Below, piece after piece: positions 35,425-44,814 of a DNA stretch of 64,000 nt. A program made the translations under genes and the position numbers. The DNA is from Bubalus kerabau (lineage: Eukaryota; Chordata; Mammalia; Artiodactyla; Bovidae). Every line of letters starts with the position of its first letter. The stretch's first letter is position 1. The stretch lies in contig NC_073627.1 in the NCBI RefSeq assembly GCF_029407905.1, positions 158,973,697 to 159,037,696 of the forward strand, written 5' to 3'. Under the pieces are notes generated by a model that was given only the letters and a program-made list of their open reading frames with translations, had not been told where the DNA came from and did no database searches.

Positions 35425-35551
35425 GTTCTAAATGGTCTTGTAGGTCTTCATAGAACCATTCCACTTCAGCTTCTTCAGTGTGACTGGTCGGGGCATAGAC
35501 TTGGATTACCATGATATTGACTGTGTTGCCTTGGAAACAAACAGAGATCAT
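35297..35551 (-). pseudogene. BovB endonuclease N-terminal fragment fused to SINE sequence
   Basis: The first part of this 84-codon frame is endonuclease ('NIMVIQVYAPTSHTEEAEVE', including the Val-Tyr-Ala-Pro block typical of APE-type endonucleases). The remainder is translated Bov-A2. It illustrates disruption rather than a real fusion protein. Confidence 0.75.
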
Positions 35552-35697
35552 TCTGTCATTTTTGAAATTGCATCCAAGTACTGCATTTTGGACTCTTTTG
35601 TTGACTATGATGGCTACTCCATTTCTTCTAAGGGATTCTTGCCCGCAGTAGTAGATATAATGGTCATCTGAGTTAAATTCACTCAGCTTCTTTGTTT

Positions 35698-35974
35698 AGC
35701 TTCCACCTTTCTGGTGTCCTGACCAGCAAATTCTAGCCACCTGAGCACCCTGCTCTCCACTCTCTACTTCCTCAGCTCAGCAAGATCATTGTTTTTTTCT
35801 TGGGTCTCAGCTCCCAGCTTCATAATGGGAAGCTGCTCCCTGGTCGAAAGCCAGGGTAACAGTGGGATTCATGTCATGTGCTTTCCCACTCTCCAGAATT
35901 ATAGACCTGTTGGTAGTCTAATGCCTGAAAATAGTTCCGCCATATATATATTGCAGTTACATGGTTGGTTTTTC
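35698..35974. other. Unassigned DNA
   Basis: No recognised repeat or exon. Confidence 0.45.
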
Positions 35975-36222
35975 AAAAATTTGTTTATTTTTATCTGCAC
36001 TGACTGTGGTTGCTGCACATGGGCTTTTTTAGTTATGGGCTTCTCACTGCAGTGCCTTCTCTCATTGTGGACCATAGGCTCTTGGGCTCCTGGCCTTAAG
36101 TAGTTGTGGCACCCAGGCTTAGCTGTCCCACAGCATGTGAAGTCTTCCTGGATGAGGGATCAAACCTGTGTCCCTTGCATTGGCAGGCGGAGTCTCAGTC
36201 CACTAGACAACCAGGGAAGTCC
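35975..36222 (-). mobile_element. CHR-2 SINE (Cetartiodactyla)
   Basis: Antisense CHR-2: 'ctgtggttgctgcacatggg' in the body and the tRNA-derived head 'caaccagggaagtcc' at the right end, followed by a T-run. Diverged, so older than the Bov-tA copies. Confidence 0.8.
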
Positions 36223-36442
36223 TATCATTTTTTTTTTTTTTTTTAATGACAAGTTATATCTGGAACCTGTTACTCTGCCATGGTTTGAAGCACAGAATTT
36301 TGTGTTTTTGCTTTTTATTGTTAATGTAGAAAAGTTTCTGTCAGTTTTATAACTTGTTATTGATTACATACTGATATGTCACGTACATTTTTAGTAGCAG
36401 TCAAATTTGGGAAATTCTGCTTCAAGTTTCCTTCAGACATGA
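36223..36442. other. Unassigned DNA, left flank of provirus
   Basis: A T-run follows the SINE. No other element recognised. Confidence 0.45.
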
Positions 36443-36956
36443 TGAAAGGTTGTTGTTGAATCAGGCAAAGATGCCGGGATTCTTGGCCCCCTGAGGAGAA
36501 GAATTCAATCCGGGGCTAGAGACGAGGCTTGATCGCTCAGAGCTTTTGTGTAATAAAGTTTTATTAAAGTATAAAGGAGATAGAGAAAGCTTCTGACATA
36601 GACTTCAGAAGGGGGCAGAAAGAGTATCCCCCTGCTAGTCTTCAGCTGGATGTTATGCAGTCAATAGCAGTCTGTTAATGAAAGAAAGGAATGTCTTAAA
36701 ATTCAGAATGGCACCGGGCCTCTCACCCATAAGATGCATTTTGGGATAATCTTGGCACCAAATGGTTCATTCTGGGCCATAAAAAGATTAACTTGAATCT
36801 TGAAGAAGGGCAGATCACCATACAAATAGTTTCATTTAGATAGATTAGGGGAACAATATCTGAATATAACATACTGGTTTGTCAAGTAGGTTCTGAGCCA
36901 AGAGGCGCAACTGACTTGAAGACAGAGTTTGGGATAAATGCATAATATATTAGCAT

Positions 36957-38644
36957 CAGTTCAGTTCAGTTCAGTCGCTCAGTCGTGTCCGACTCTTTGC
37001 GACCCCGTCAATCGCAGCACGCCAGGCCTCCCTGTCCATCACCAACTCCCGGAGTTCACCCAGACTCACATCCATTGAGTCAGTGATGCCATCCAGTCAT
37101 CTCATCCTTTGTCGTCCCCTTCTCCTCCTGCCCCCAATTCCTCCCAGTATCAGAGTCTTTTCCAATGAGTCAACTCTTCGCATGAGGTGGCCAAAGTACT
37201 GGAGTTTCAGCTTTAGCATCATTCCTTCCAAAGAAATCCCGGGGCTGATCTCCTTCAGAATGGACTGGTTGGATCTCCTTGCAGTCCAAAGAACTCTCAA
37301 GAGTCTTCTCCAACACTACAGTTCAAAAGCATCGATTCTTTGGTGCTCAGCCTTCTTCACATCCAACTCTCACATCCTTACATGACCACAGGAAAAATCA
37401 TAGCCTTGACTAGACGGACCTTTGTTCGCAAACTAATGTCTCTGCTTTTGAATATGCTATCTAGGTTGGTCATAACTTTCCTTCCAAGGAGTAAGCGTCT
37501 TTTAATTTCATGGCTGCAGTCATCATCTGCAGTGATTTTGGAGCCCCCCCCCCAAAATAAAGTCTGACACTGTTTCCACTGTTTCCCCATCTATTTCCCA
37601 TGAAGTGATGGGACCAGATGCCATGATCTTCGTTTTCTGAATGTTGAGCTTTAAGCCAACTTTTTCACTCTCCTCTTTCACTTTCATCAAGAGGCTTTTT
37701 AGTTCCTCTTCACTTTCTGCCATAAGGGTGGTGTCATCTGCATATCTGAGGCTATTGATATTTCTCCTGGTAATCTTGATTCCATCTTGTGTTTGTTCCA
37801 GCCCAGCGTTTCTCCCAGCCCAGCGTTTCTCATGATGTACTCTACATATAAGTTAAATAAGCAGGGTGACTATACAGCCATGATGTACTCCTTTTCCTAT
37901 TTCCTATTTCCTACCAGTCTGTTGTTTCATGTCCAGTTCTAACTGTTGCTTCCTGACCTGCATACAGATTTCTCAAGAAGCAGATCAGGTGGTCTGGTAT
38001 TCCCATCTCTTTCAGAATTTCCCACAGTTTATTGTGATCCACACAGTCAAAGGCTTTGGCATAGTAAATAGAGCAGAAATAGATGTTTTTCTGGAACTCT
38101 CTTGCTTTTTCCATGATCCAGCGGATGTTGGCAATTTGATCTCTGGTTCCTCTGCCTTTTCTAAAACCAGCTTGAACATCAGGAAGTTCATAGTTCACAT
38201 ATTGCTGAAGCCTGGCTTGGAGAATTTTGAGCATTACCTTACTAGCGTGTGAGATGAGTGCAATTGTGCGGTAGTTTGAGCATTCTTTGGCATTGCCTTT
38301 CTTTGGGATCGGAATGAAAACTGACCTTTTCCAGTCCTGTGGCCACTGCTGAGTTTTCCAAATTTGCTGGCATATTGAGTGCAGCACTTTCACAGCATCA
38401 TGTTTCAGGATTTGGAATAGCTCACCTGGAATTCCATTACCTCCACTAGCTTTGTTTGTAGTGATGCTTTCCAAGCCCCACTTGACTTCACATTCCAGGA
38501 TGTCTGGCTCTAGGTCAGTGATCACACCATCGTGATTATCTGGGTCGTGAAGATCTTTTTTGTACAGTTCTTCTGTGTATTCTTGCCATCTCTTCTTAAT
38601 ATCTTCTGCTTCTGTTAGGTCCGTACCATTTCTGTCCTTTATTG
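36957..38644 (-). mobile_element. BovB LINE inserted in the 3' LTR
   Basis: Antisense BovB of about 1.69 kb from its 3' tail (cagttcagttcagttcagtc) to the linker. Comparison with the other LTR, which is unbroken here, shows a clean insertion between 'attagcat' and 'agcttaagataaac' with no obvious duplication. Reverse-strand frames are short except for 37911-38525. A run of nine C's near 37545 has shifted the frame. 'ttcctatttcctatttccta' near 37897 and 'cccagcgtttct' twice near 37802 are small local duplications. Confidence 0.95.
37911..38525 (-). pseudogene. BovB reverse transcriptase N-terminal fragment, 204 codons
   Basis: Open stretch from the RT start ('NKASGGNGIPGELFQILK') through the fingers and motif A. 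Motif A reads 'YFCSIYYAKAFDCVDHNK', where the catalytic aspartate of F-x-D-Y is replaced by tyrosine. It runs to the 'ATVRTGHETTDW' block, where the frame is lost at the small duplication. With the motif A change this copy would be catalytically dead even if joined. Confidence 0.85.
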
Positions 38645-38902
38645 TAGCTTAAGATAAACATTTCTATAAGAGAAATGCATTGGTTATCTCTAGGTTTGAG
38701 AATAGTTAACTTCAGGTGAAACCAGGTGTAATTATGGCAACACAGTATTTTAAGAGATACCTCCTTTTAAATTTGTATAGAGAAGGAAAAAATATCACTA
38801 ATTTGTTTCTTCCTGCCGTTTAAGAGAGAGAAAAATATCTGACACTTGCAGGCTTTTTCCTCCATTTGGAGACCCCTGGCCTTCCTGCCTGTTACCCTTT
38901 CA

Positions 38903-38919
38903 TTCCCCCCTTTTCTTTT
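38903..38919 (-). promoter_or_regulatory. Polypurine tract of the provirus
   Basis: The minus strand reads a purine-only run with six G's immediately before the LTR TG. In retroviruses this primes plus-strand DNA synthesis. Its position fixes the start of the 3' LTR. Confidence 0.85.
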
Positions 38920-39600
38920 AGGAGAATTATGTTACCTAGGGAAAAGGCGCGTCGTTCTTGTTCCCTAACTGCTTCCGAGCTGACAAGGGGCGTTGTCCCT
39001 AAATTGGTGAGGCAACATATTCTCCTAATCCTCGTATTGAGGATATCTGATCCAGGGGCCCCAAATAGTAGTTGGAGGAAGCTGCAGCAGTAGCAGGAGT
39101 TTGAGCACCATTTGTAACTTAAAAGCTTTCATGTGGCTACAAACAAATCCAGTTACATAGTTTCAGATGTAAGGCAACATAGTCATTAAAACAAGTTAAA
39201 ATCAAAATTAAAAGTCACATTATGTCCATAGTTAAAGTGCAACGTGTTGCACCAGTCCATTTTAGGGCTGTTAGATGTCATCAGATGAAGAAGAGGCATT
39301 GCATGTGATTGTTGTCAAAGGTATTCACAGACTTGGAGAAAGTCTTTTCCTTGAAGTGGAGATGTCCACTACGGGAAGCCTTCCACTGATGAAGAGGGGA
39401 GTGCTCCACAGACCCAGCAGTTAGACCCATTGTGGAATGCAGCATAGGAGTGAGCCCAGGACAGGAAGGCAATGTCTTGAGGATCAAATGGCAGACTCAG
39501 GATTTTTGGAGTCAGCAGAAGTAGGCTCACATAGATTATCAGGCCCATCTGAAAAGTACAAAGTCAGAGCATAGAAAGTAAAGACATAAAATGAAGCCAC
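38920..39600 (-). pseudogene. env: env remnant, massively deleted
   Basis: Minus strand after pol. A hydrophobic leader begins at the ATG at 39548-39546, and a CxxC block ('NCWVCG') follows, typical of the surface subunit of gamma-type envelopes. A stop (codon 60, 39371-39369) interrupts the frame. Weak surface-subunit-like sequence continues to about 39180. What remains before the polypurine tract may be the end of the transmembrane subunit. Most of both subunits is therefore missing in a total of under 700 bp, where about 1.9 kb is usual. No fusion peptide or full transmembrane domain seen. Cannot make an envelope. Confidence 0.7.
39549..39560 (-). promoter_or_regulatory. Candidate env splice acceptor
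   Basis: Minus-strand 'tttgtacttttcag' directly abuts the leader ATG of the env remnant, as expected for a subgenomic env acceptor. It is inferred from sequence only. Confidence 0.45.
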
Positions 39601-40680
39601 TTAGTTTTGGTCAGGGTGCCACCTCTTAACTCGAGTGTGATGTACCCACGAATCAATTCCTGGCACTTTGACAGCTGTGGGAGAATAAAGAATAACCTGG
39701 TAAGGGCCTTCCCAGAGGGGCTCGAGGGATGGGCCCCCAGATCCCAATGTTTTTATGAGGACCTCAGTTCCTGGCTCAAATAGAGGCTTGCTTGACTCAG
39801 AGGCTGGATCAGGAGTCATCTCCCAGAGTTCTGTTAATGCCTGTTGAAAAGCTGAGAGCCGAGTTACATAACTAGTTAATTCCAAGGCTTCAGGGTCTAT
39901 AACAATGTCTGTGCGTATAAAGGCCTTCCATATATACATTCAAAGGGGGACAGTCCCTCCTTTTTTGGGGCAATTTGAGCCCTCAGTAAGCTATGGGTAG
40001 GACTTTAATCCAATTGTCTTGTGTCTCTTGAGTTAATTTGTGCAGATGTCTTTTGATAATGTCATTAGCTTTTTCAACCTTTTCTGAGGATTGGGGTCTC
40101 CAGGAACAGTGTAAGTGATATTCTATTCCTAGAGCTTTAGACACCCGCTGAGTTACAGCAGCTTTAAAGGCGGAGCTGTTGTTACTCTGAAGGCTCTGTG
40201 GCAGCCCAAACCTGGGGATAATTTCATGGATTAAAATCTTTATAACCTCCTTAGCCTGTTCACTACGACAGGGAAAAGCCTCAATCCATCCAGTAAAAGT
40301 ATCTACCCAAACTTGTAAGCAAGAATATCCGTTAGCTTTTGGCATATGTGTAAAATTAATTTCCCAGTCTTCTCCAGGATACTTCCCACTTTGTAGTAAT
40401 CCAGATTTTGCTAGCTTTTCAGTCTTTGGGTTATTTTTATGACAAACCTCACACCTTTTGATAATATTTTTTAAAGTTTTCATTACATTTTTACCTTCAA
40501 ACAAACAAGAAGCCATTTGGTAAGTACTCTTTGCACTCAAATGAAAACTCTGATGTAAACGCTTAAGAATTTTCCACTGAGCATTTTCAGGAATTATTAA
40601 TCATCCATCTTCGGACTGTAACCATCCTTTATCAGTAATCTTTGCTCCTCATTTCTCATATCTTTCTAATTCTTTCTCCG
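39601..40680 (-). pseudogene. pol: pol: integrase region
   Basis: Two frames cover integrase: 40540-39983 (185 codons) and 39939-39601 (112 codons), so there is a break near 39950. N-terminal zinc-binding cysteines are visible as 'CEVCHKN'. In the core, the first catalytic Asp is in 'WVDTFTGW' and the Glu in 'EKVEKAND'. The second catalytic Asp, expected in an 'S-D-N' context, reads Asn-Asn ('LQSNNSSAF'). The C-terminal domain has the gammaretroviral GPY/F block ('LWEGPYQVIL'). The Asp-to-Asn change alone should inactivate the enzyme. Confidence 0.88.
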
Positions 40681-40929
40681 TATATTGTGGTTTTTCCTGT
40701 TCCACAGGACCTGTCCAGATCAAAGGCTTCTGCAGTGAAGGGGTTTTGTAAAGTGCCGCTTTTCTGGCTTGACAGTCAGCCAACTGATTACCTTCAGCTA
40801 CTTTACTCCCATCCCTGCTGTGCCCTTTGCAATGCCTAACAGCTACTTCTTTAGGACAATATATAGCAGTTAAAAGTCTCTCAATCTCTCTGAAATGCTT
40901 AATAGGTTCTCCTGTTGCTGTTTTAAACT

Positions 40930-41420
40930 GTCTTTCTTTCTATATTGCAGCATGAGCACGTAAAGTCAAATAAGCATACTTAGAATCCTTGTAGATATTT
41001 ACCCACTGCCCTTTGCTTAACTCTAGAGCTTGGATCAGAGTCACAAGCTCCGCTAACTGAGCACTGGTTCCCTGGGGGAGAGATTTTGCTTCCAAAACCT
41101 CTTCAGCAGTCACCACGGGTGTAACCTGCTTTACGCTTTCCATCCCGAACAAAAGAACTGCCATCTGTAAACATTTCCATGTCAGGATTGTCTAATGGTG
41201 TATCCATTAGATCTTCCCAAGCTGCATAGTTTAAAGATAGGAATTGGGAACAATAGTAATCAGGTGTTTCATTTTCCTTTTCAGGAAGGAAAGTGGCAGG
41301 ATTTAAATTTCCACAAACTTTAAGCTTAGTTATGGGTCCTTCTAACAACAATGACTGATATTTAAGAAGACTACTGTCTGTCATCCAAATATTAACCTTA
41401 GAATTTAAGATTCCACTCAC
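40930..41420 (-). pseudogene. pol: pol: RNase H region
   Basis: Two overlapping frames. The first (41420-41103) holds the catalytic 'MFTDGSSF' with the first Asp. The second (41164-40940) holds the Glu-containing helix ('AELVTLIQALELS') and 'NIYKDSKYAYL', where the usual Thr-Asp-Ser is Lys-Asp-Ser. The frame changes between them, so the domain is split. Upstream residues connect to the RT thumb/connection. Confidence 0.85.
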
Positions 41421-41559
41421 ATCATGAGAAGTCAGTACAGTAAGGCTTCGCCCATTAATTATCTTTAAAGCTTCAGGTGCTAATAAAGCCGCTGCCCCAA
41501 TTACTTTTAGGCAGTGGGGCCACCCAAGTGAAATTACATCTAATTCTCTGCTTAGATAA

Positions 41560-42690
41560 GCAGTAGGTTGCTGGTGAGGCCCTCAGGATTGTATCAAAAC
41601 TCTCAAGGCCATACCTTTTCTTTCAGTGACAAATAAATTAAATTCTGACCCTGTGGGCAAGTTCAGAGCTGGAGCTTGCAGGAGAGCAGTCTGAAGAACC
41701 TTAAAAGCCTTTTGAGTTTCTGGAGAACAAACCAGTTTGTCCGTTTGGGCCTGTTGAGTTTCAGCTATAAGTTTATATAAAGGCCGGGCAAGTTCCGCAT
41801 AACCCGGAATTGACAGTAACCTGTGATTCCCAAAAATCCTCTCAATTGTCTTACAGTCATGGGTAGGGGATGATTTAGTATAGGTTTAATTCTCTCAGGG
41901 CCTATGGCCCTAGTCTCTTATATGATTAGGCTCAGATATCTAACCAATTGTTGACAAAGCTGAGCCTTTTCTCTTGATGCCTTGAAAGCGCAGCCTGCCA
42001 GAAAGTTTAAGAAATCTTCTGAGGCTCGCGAACAAGCTTCCTCTGTTTCAGCACAGAGCAAAATATCATCTACATATTGTAACACCACCGCTTCAGAGCT
42101 ATTAAAGTTTTGTAGATCCCGTGACAAACTTTGTCCAAATAAGTGTGGACTGCCACGAAATCCCTGGGGCAAACCTGTCCAGGTTAACTGAGAAACTGGC
42201 TGTGTAGGGTCTTCAAAGAAATTGACTTTCCTCCGCCAAAGGCACTGAATAGAAGGCATCTTTCAAATCAATTACTGAGAAATATTTGGCTCCTTCAGGA
42301 ATTCAGACAATAGAGTATAAGGATTAGGCACCAAGGGGTGTAAAGGAACTACAGCCTCATTTATTATATGTAAATCTTAAACTAGTCTCCATTTACCATT
42401 TGATTTCTTTATACCCAAAATAGGAGTGTTGCAAGGACTGTTACAGGGAATTAATAGTCCCTGCTCCTTTAAATTTTCGATGATGTGTTTTAACCCTTCC
42501 TTAACCTCAGCTTTCAGTGGATACTGCTTATTATGTGGAAATAATTGTGTGGGTCTTTGAGCTTGACAACTATAGGAATAGCATTTTGTGCTTGACCCAC
42601 AGATTTTCCATCAGCCCCGTACTCTAGGATTTACATTTGGTTTAACTAAAGGGAGAGAAAGGGAGGGCTCCATATTCATGAAAACAGAGG
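41560..42690 (-). pseudogene. pol: pol: reverse transcriptase region
   Basis: The clearest part is a 113-codon stretch (42259-41918) with 'LTWTGLPQGFRGSPHLFGQ' and the active-site YVDD (42076-42065), in 'VLQYVDDILLCAETEE'. YVDD and LPQGF are retroviral RT hallmarks. Sequence before and after continues in other frames with stops, for example the fingers near 42.3-42.6 kb. Ends with the 'CQQLVRYLSLII' block where a stop intervenes. Confidence 0.88.
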
Positions 42691-42699
42691 CATGAACCT

Positions 42700-42996
42700 T
42701 GCTCAGTATATCACTTCCCAAGAGGGGTGAGGGAGATTCTGGCACGATCAGAAACTCCTGTGAAAATAGCACAGAATCCCAGTTGCAAGATAAAGAATAA
42801 CTGAAATAATACCTTTTGGCTCATCCAGACAGTCCCATTATGGAAGCAGATCAGGAAGAAAGTGGGCCAGGGGCTTCAGTAAGCACAGAATAAGTTGCCC
42901 CGGTATCTAAAAGGAAATTGCCCCCACAATTATTAATACCCGGGGTTCCTCAGGTGTAATTAGGACGGGAGCTTGTGTGGGGACCCCCGGGCACCT
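42700..42996 (-). pseudogene. pro: pro: aspartic protease remnant
   Basis: The minus strand encodes the retroviral protease active site Asp-Thr-Gly-Ala (42907-42896) within 'FLLDTGATYSVL', so the catalytic triad is preserved locally. Upstream, between the gag stop and this motif, the frame shifts by one, and downstream stops occur. Gag and pro appear to be separated by one TGA codon (42999-42997), a gammaretrovirus-like readthrough arrangement. Confidence 0.8.
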
Positions 42997-43638
42997 TCAG
43001 TCCTGATTGTCTTGAGAGTCCGACCCCGGAGACTTATGCCTCTGGGGGCAGTCTCTCTTCCAGTGTGGTCCTTTGCAGACCGGACATGGAGCCGGGGGCG
43101 GCTTAGATGCCTGAGGGCAATCCTGCTTGAGGTGCCCCTCCTTTCCACAGTAATAGCAAGCCCATTCCTTTTTACCTAGGTCCCTCTGGGCATCTTTCTC
43201 AGGCGGTTTAAGAAAGTTTTTCATAGCCATTGCGAAGGCTTCCGCCTTTTCCTTTGTCTTTTTCTGCCTTTCTTTTCCTCATATTCCTTACCATAATAGA
43301 CTGTCTGAGCCAGTTGTAACAGAGTATCTAAAGACTGATTTGGTCCATACGCCCGTTTTAATAGCTTACAGCCGATATCTGGAGCCGACTTAGTGAGAAA
43401 TCTATCTTTTAAGATCACTTTTCCCTTGTTCCTTGCAGAACCGGTCTAATTGTAAAACAGTATTATACTTAAGAGACCCTCCAACTGGCCACAGTTTCCC
43501 ATCCTCCAATGGATACCGTGGTCATGCAGTATCACATAGGAAGACTAGGTGTGTCTTCTTTAAGCCCTGGGGATCAAATCTTTCCCAGTTTTTCACGATA
43601 CAGTTCAAAGGAGTGAGGCTGGAATTGTTAGCTCTCAT
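42997..43638 (-). pseudogene. gag: gag remnant: MA start fused to CA tail, then NC
   Basis: Reading the minus strand: ATG at 43638-43636, a short matrix-like N-terminus ('NCIVKNWERFDPQG'), a stop at codon 39 (43524-43522), then the frame shifts and jumps to the capsid C-terminus ('LLQLAQTVYYGKEYEEKK', 43418-43221). Nucleocapsid (43230-42997) has a CCHC knuckle 'CYYCGKEGHLKQDC' and a second, shorter knuckle-like motif 'CPVCKGPHWKRDC'. Most of MA, the p12-like region and CA is deleted. The Gly at position 2, expected to be myristoylated, reads Arg. Confidence 0.82.
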
Positions 43639-44670
43639 CTGTAAGAGAGAAAAAAAGCGACCAGTGCCATCTTTCTACCAGAGGCGTCCCTCCCTGCTCT
43701 AGATGGGGGTGTAGACAGACGTTACACCAAAAGCTTTTCCTTCGTGGTCAGACTTAGTCTGTCCCTTACCGACGTAGGCGCCGTACTCGTCCCTCCTGAT
43801 TCTACCACCGAGACGGGGTGCGATGTACCAGGGGTAGACCTGATAGCATCCCTACCTGCAGTCCAGCTCTTCACCATTAACCTTGCTTGCCTCTGAAGCC
43901 ACCTGGGGCGCAATCAGAGTAACCTTCCGGAATGACTCCCAAGCTAAGACCGCTGGGGGAAACATTCCTCACCTGAGTGCCTGTGCATGACCCTGAGTAT
44001 ATTCCTGACCACAATAAGACTGATACGAATATAAAACTGAGATGTTCTTTCCAAGCATCACCATAGCAGTATAAGAGCCTCCTCTGGTCCACTAAGAGCC
44101 AGTATTACCAAAGGAAAAAAAACCCATTGGGGTCCCAATCTGAGTAACCTTTAACCTCAGAGATGTTCTTGGAGCTAGAACTCCATCGAGCTTCCGAACT
44201 TTCGATTCCTAGTGAGGCTAGGTGCTTTCTTGACTACCAATCCAAGTTTGGGACCTAAGCCACAGTACATAGTAACAGTATAGATCACAAGTCCCTTGAA
44301 AGTCTATGATCCGATAGATTAGGTTAGTACTTCTAATTCCCAAGGAGTTATGAAATGGTCAAAGAGACCAAAAAGTTTGACCGAGAAAGGAGAGTTCGGT
44401 CCACACGCTTTGCCCATATCTGGTCGGTTCCCAAAGGAGACATTGGGTGCCTCTTGGCATTTACAGGTCAGTATAAACCCCCGACAGATTTCTGCCATAA
44501 GCCATATGAGATCACCATGGAACCGCAGAGCAGGGGTCCTCACTTGCTTTGTGCAGGGCATGTCATTCATTCACACAAGCACACTGTAGAGTTAGTAAAG
44601 CAAAGCAGAAAACATGTTCGCTAAGAGAACAAAGAACTAGAGCTCCAAGCATCCTTACCTTGTCCTGAAG
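43639..44670 (-). other. 5' leader of the provirus
   Basis: About 1 kb between the primer-binding site and gag, long for a leader. Short minus-strand frames (43722-43913, 43877-44092, 44319-44570) do not resemble gag. A strong donor (GT at 44658-44657 in 'aaggtaagg') lies near the start, and an acceptor-like 'ttttctctcttacag' ends exactly at the gag ATG. Packaging or IRES functions cannot be judged. Confidence 0.7.
44653..44662 (-). promoter_or_regulatory. Candidate major splice donor
   Basis: Minus strand 'caaggtaagg' fits the donor consensus AAG|GTAAG and sits about 13 nt after the primer-binding site, a normal place for a retroviral donor. Confidence 0.6.
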
Positions 44671-44688
44671 GATTCAGATGAGCCCCCA
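44671..44688 (-). promoter_or_regulatory. Primer-binding site, tRNA-Pro type
   Basis: Three nt after the 5' LTR the minus strand reads 'tggggctcatctgaatc' preceded by one more g. Its first nine bases match the gammaretroviral tRNA-Pro site and later bases show substitutions. Other tRNAs fit less well. Confidence 0.75.
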
Positions 44689-44808
44689 AGATGAAAGGTT
44701 GTGTTTGAATCACACAAAGATGCCGGGATTCTTGGCCCCCGGAGGAGAAGAATTCAATCCAGGGCCAGAGATGAGGCTTGATCGCTCAGAGCTTTTGTGT
44801 AATAAAGT

Positions 44809-44814
44809 TTTATT
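44809..44814 (-). terminator. LTR polyadenylation signal
   Basis: Minus-strand AATAAA. The same hexamer is preserved in the other LTR. Confidence 0.6.

Larger units (their letters stand above)
32709..35686 (-). mobile_element. Longest BovB LINE of the window, 11-bp TSD
   Basis: Antisense BovB of about 2.7 kb once the inserted Bov-A2 is removed, bracketed by the perfect duplication 'cttctttgttt' (32698-32708, 35687-35697). Reading the minus strand: endonuclease remnants (35.69-34.6 kb), linker, RT (34.08-33.4 kb), C-terminal domain and 3' tail. Only the extreme 5' end is missing compared with the roughly 3.2 kb family length (from memory). Frames are interrupted several times, so it is dead, but it preserves all domains in order. 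Confidence 0.95.
36443..38902 (-). mobile_element. 3' LTR of the provirus, split by BovB
   Basis: LTR pieces 36443-36956 and about 38645-38902. The minus-strand start 'tgaaagggtaacaggcagg' directly follows the polypurine tract and the end is '...caacctttca', giving TG...CA. AATAAA is present on the minus strand near 36560. No secure short target duplication with the right flank; 'catg' at 36438-36441 and 45717-45720 is only a candidate. Confidence 0.9.

Noticed and set aside
42973..43179. Plus-strand frame opposite nucleocapsid
   Set aside because: Mirror of the minus-strand gag sequence.
43722..44570. Minus-strand frames in the proviral leader as candidate accessory genes
   Set aside because: They overlap in different frames, match no gag or accessory protein known to me, and the provirus is decayed.
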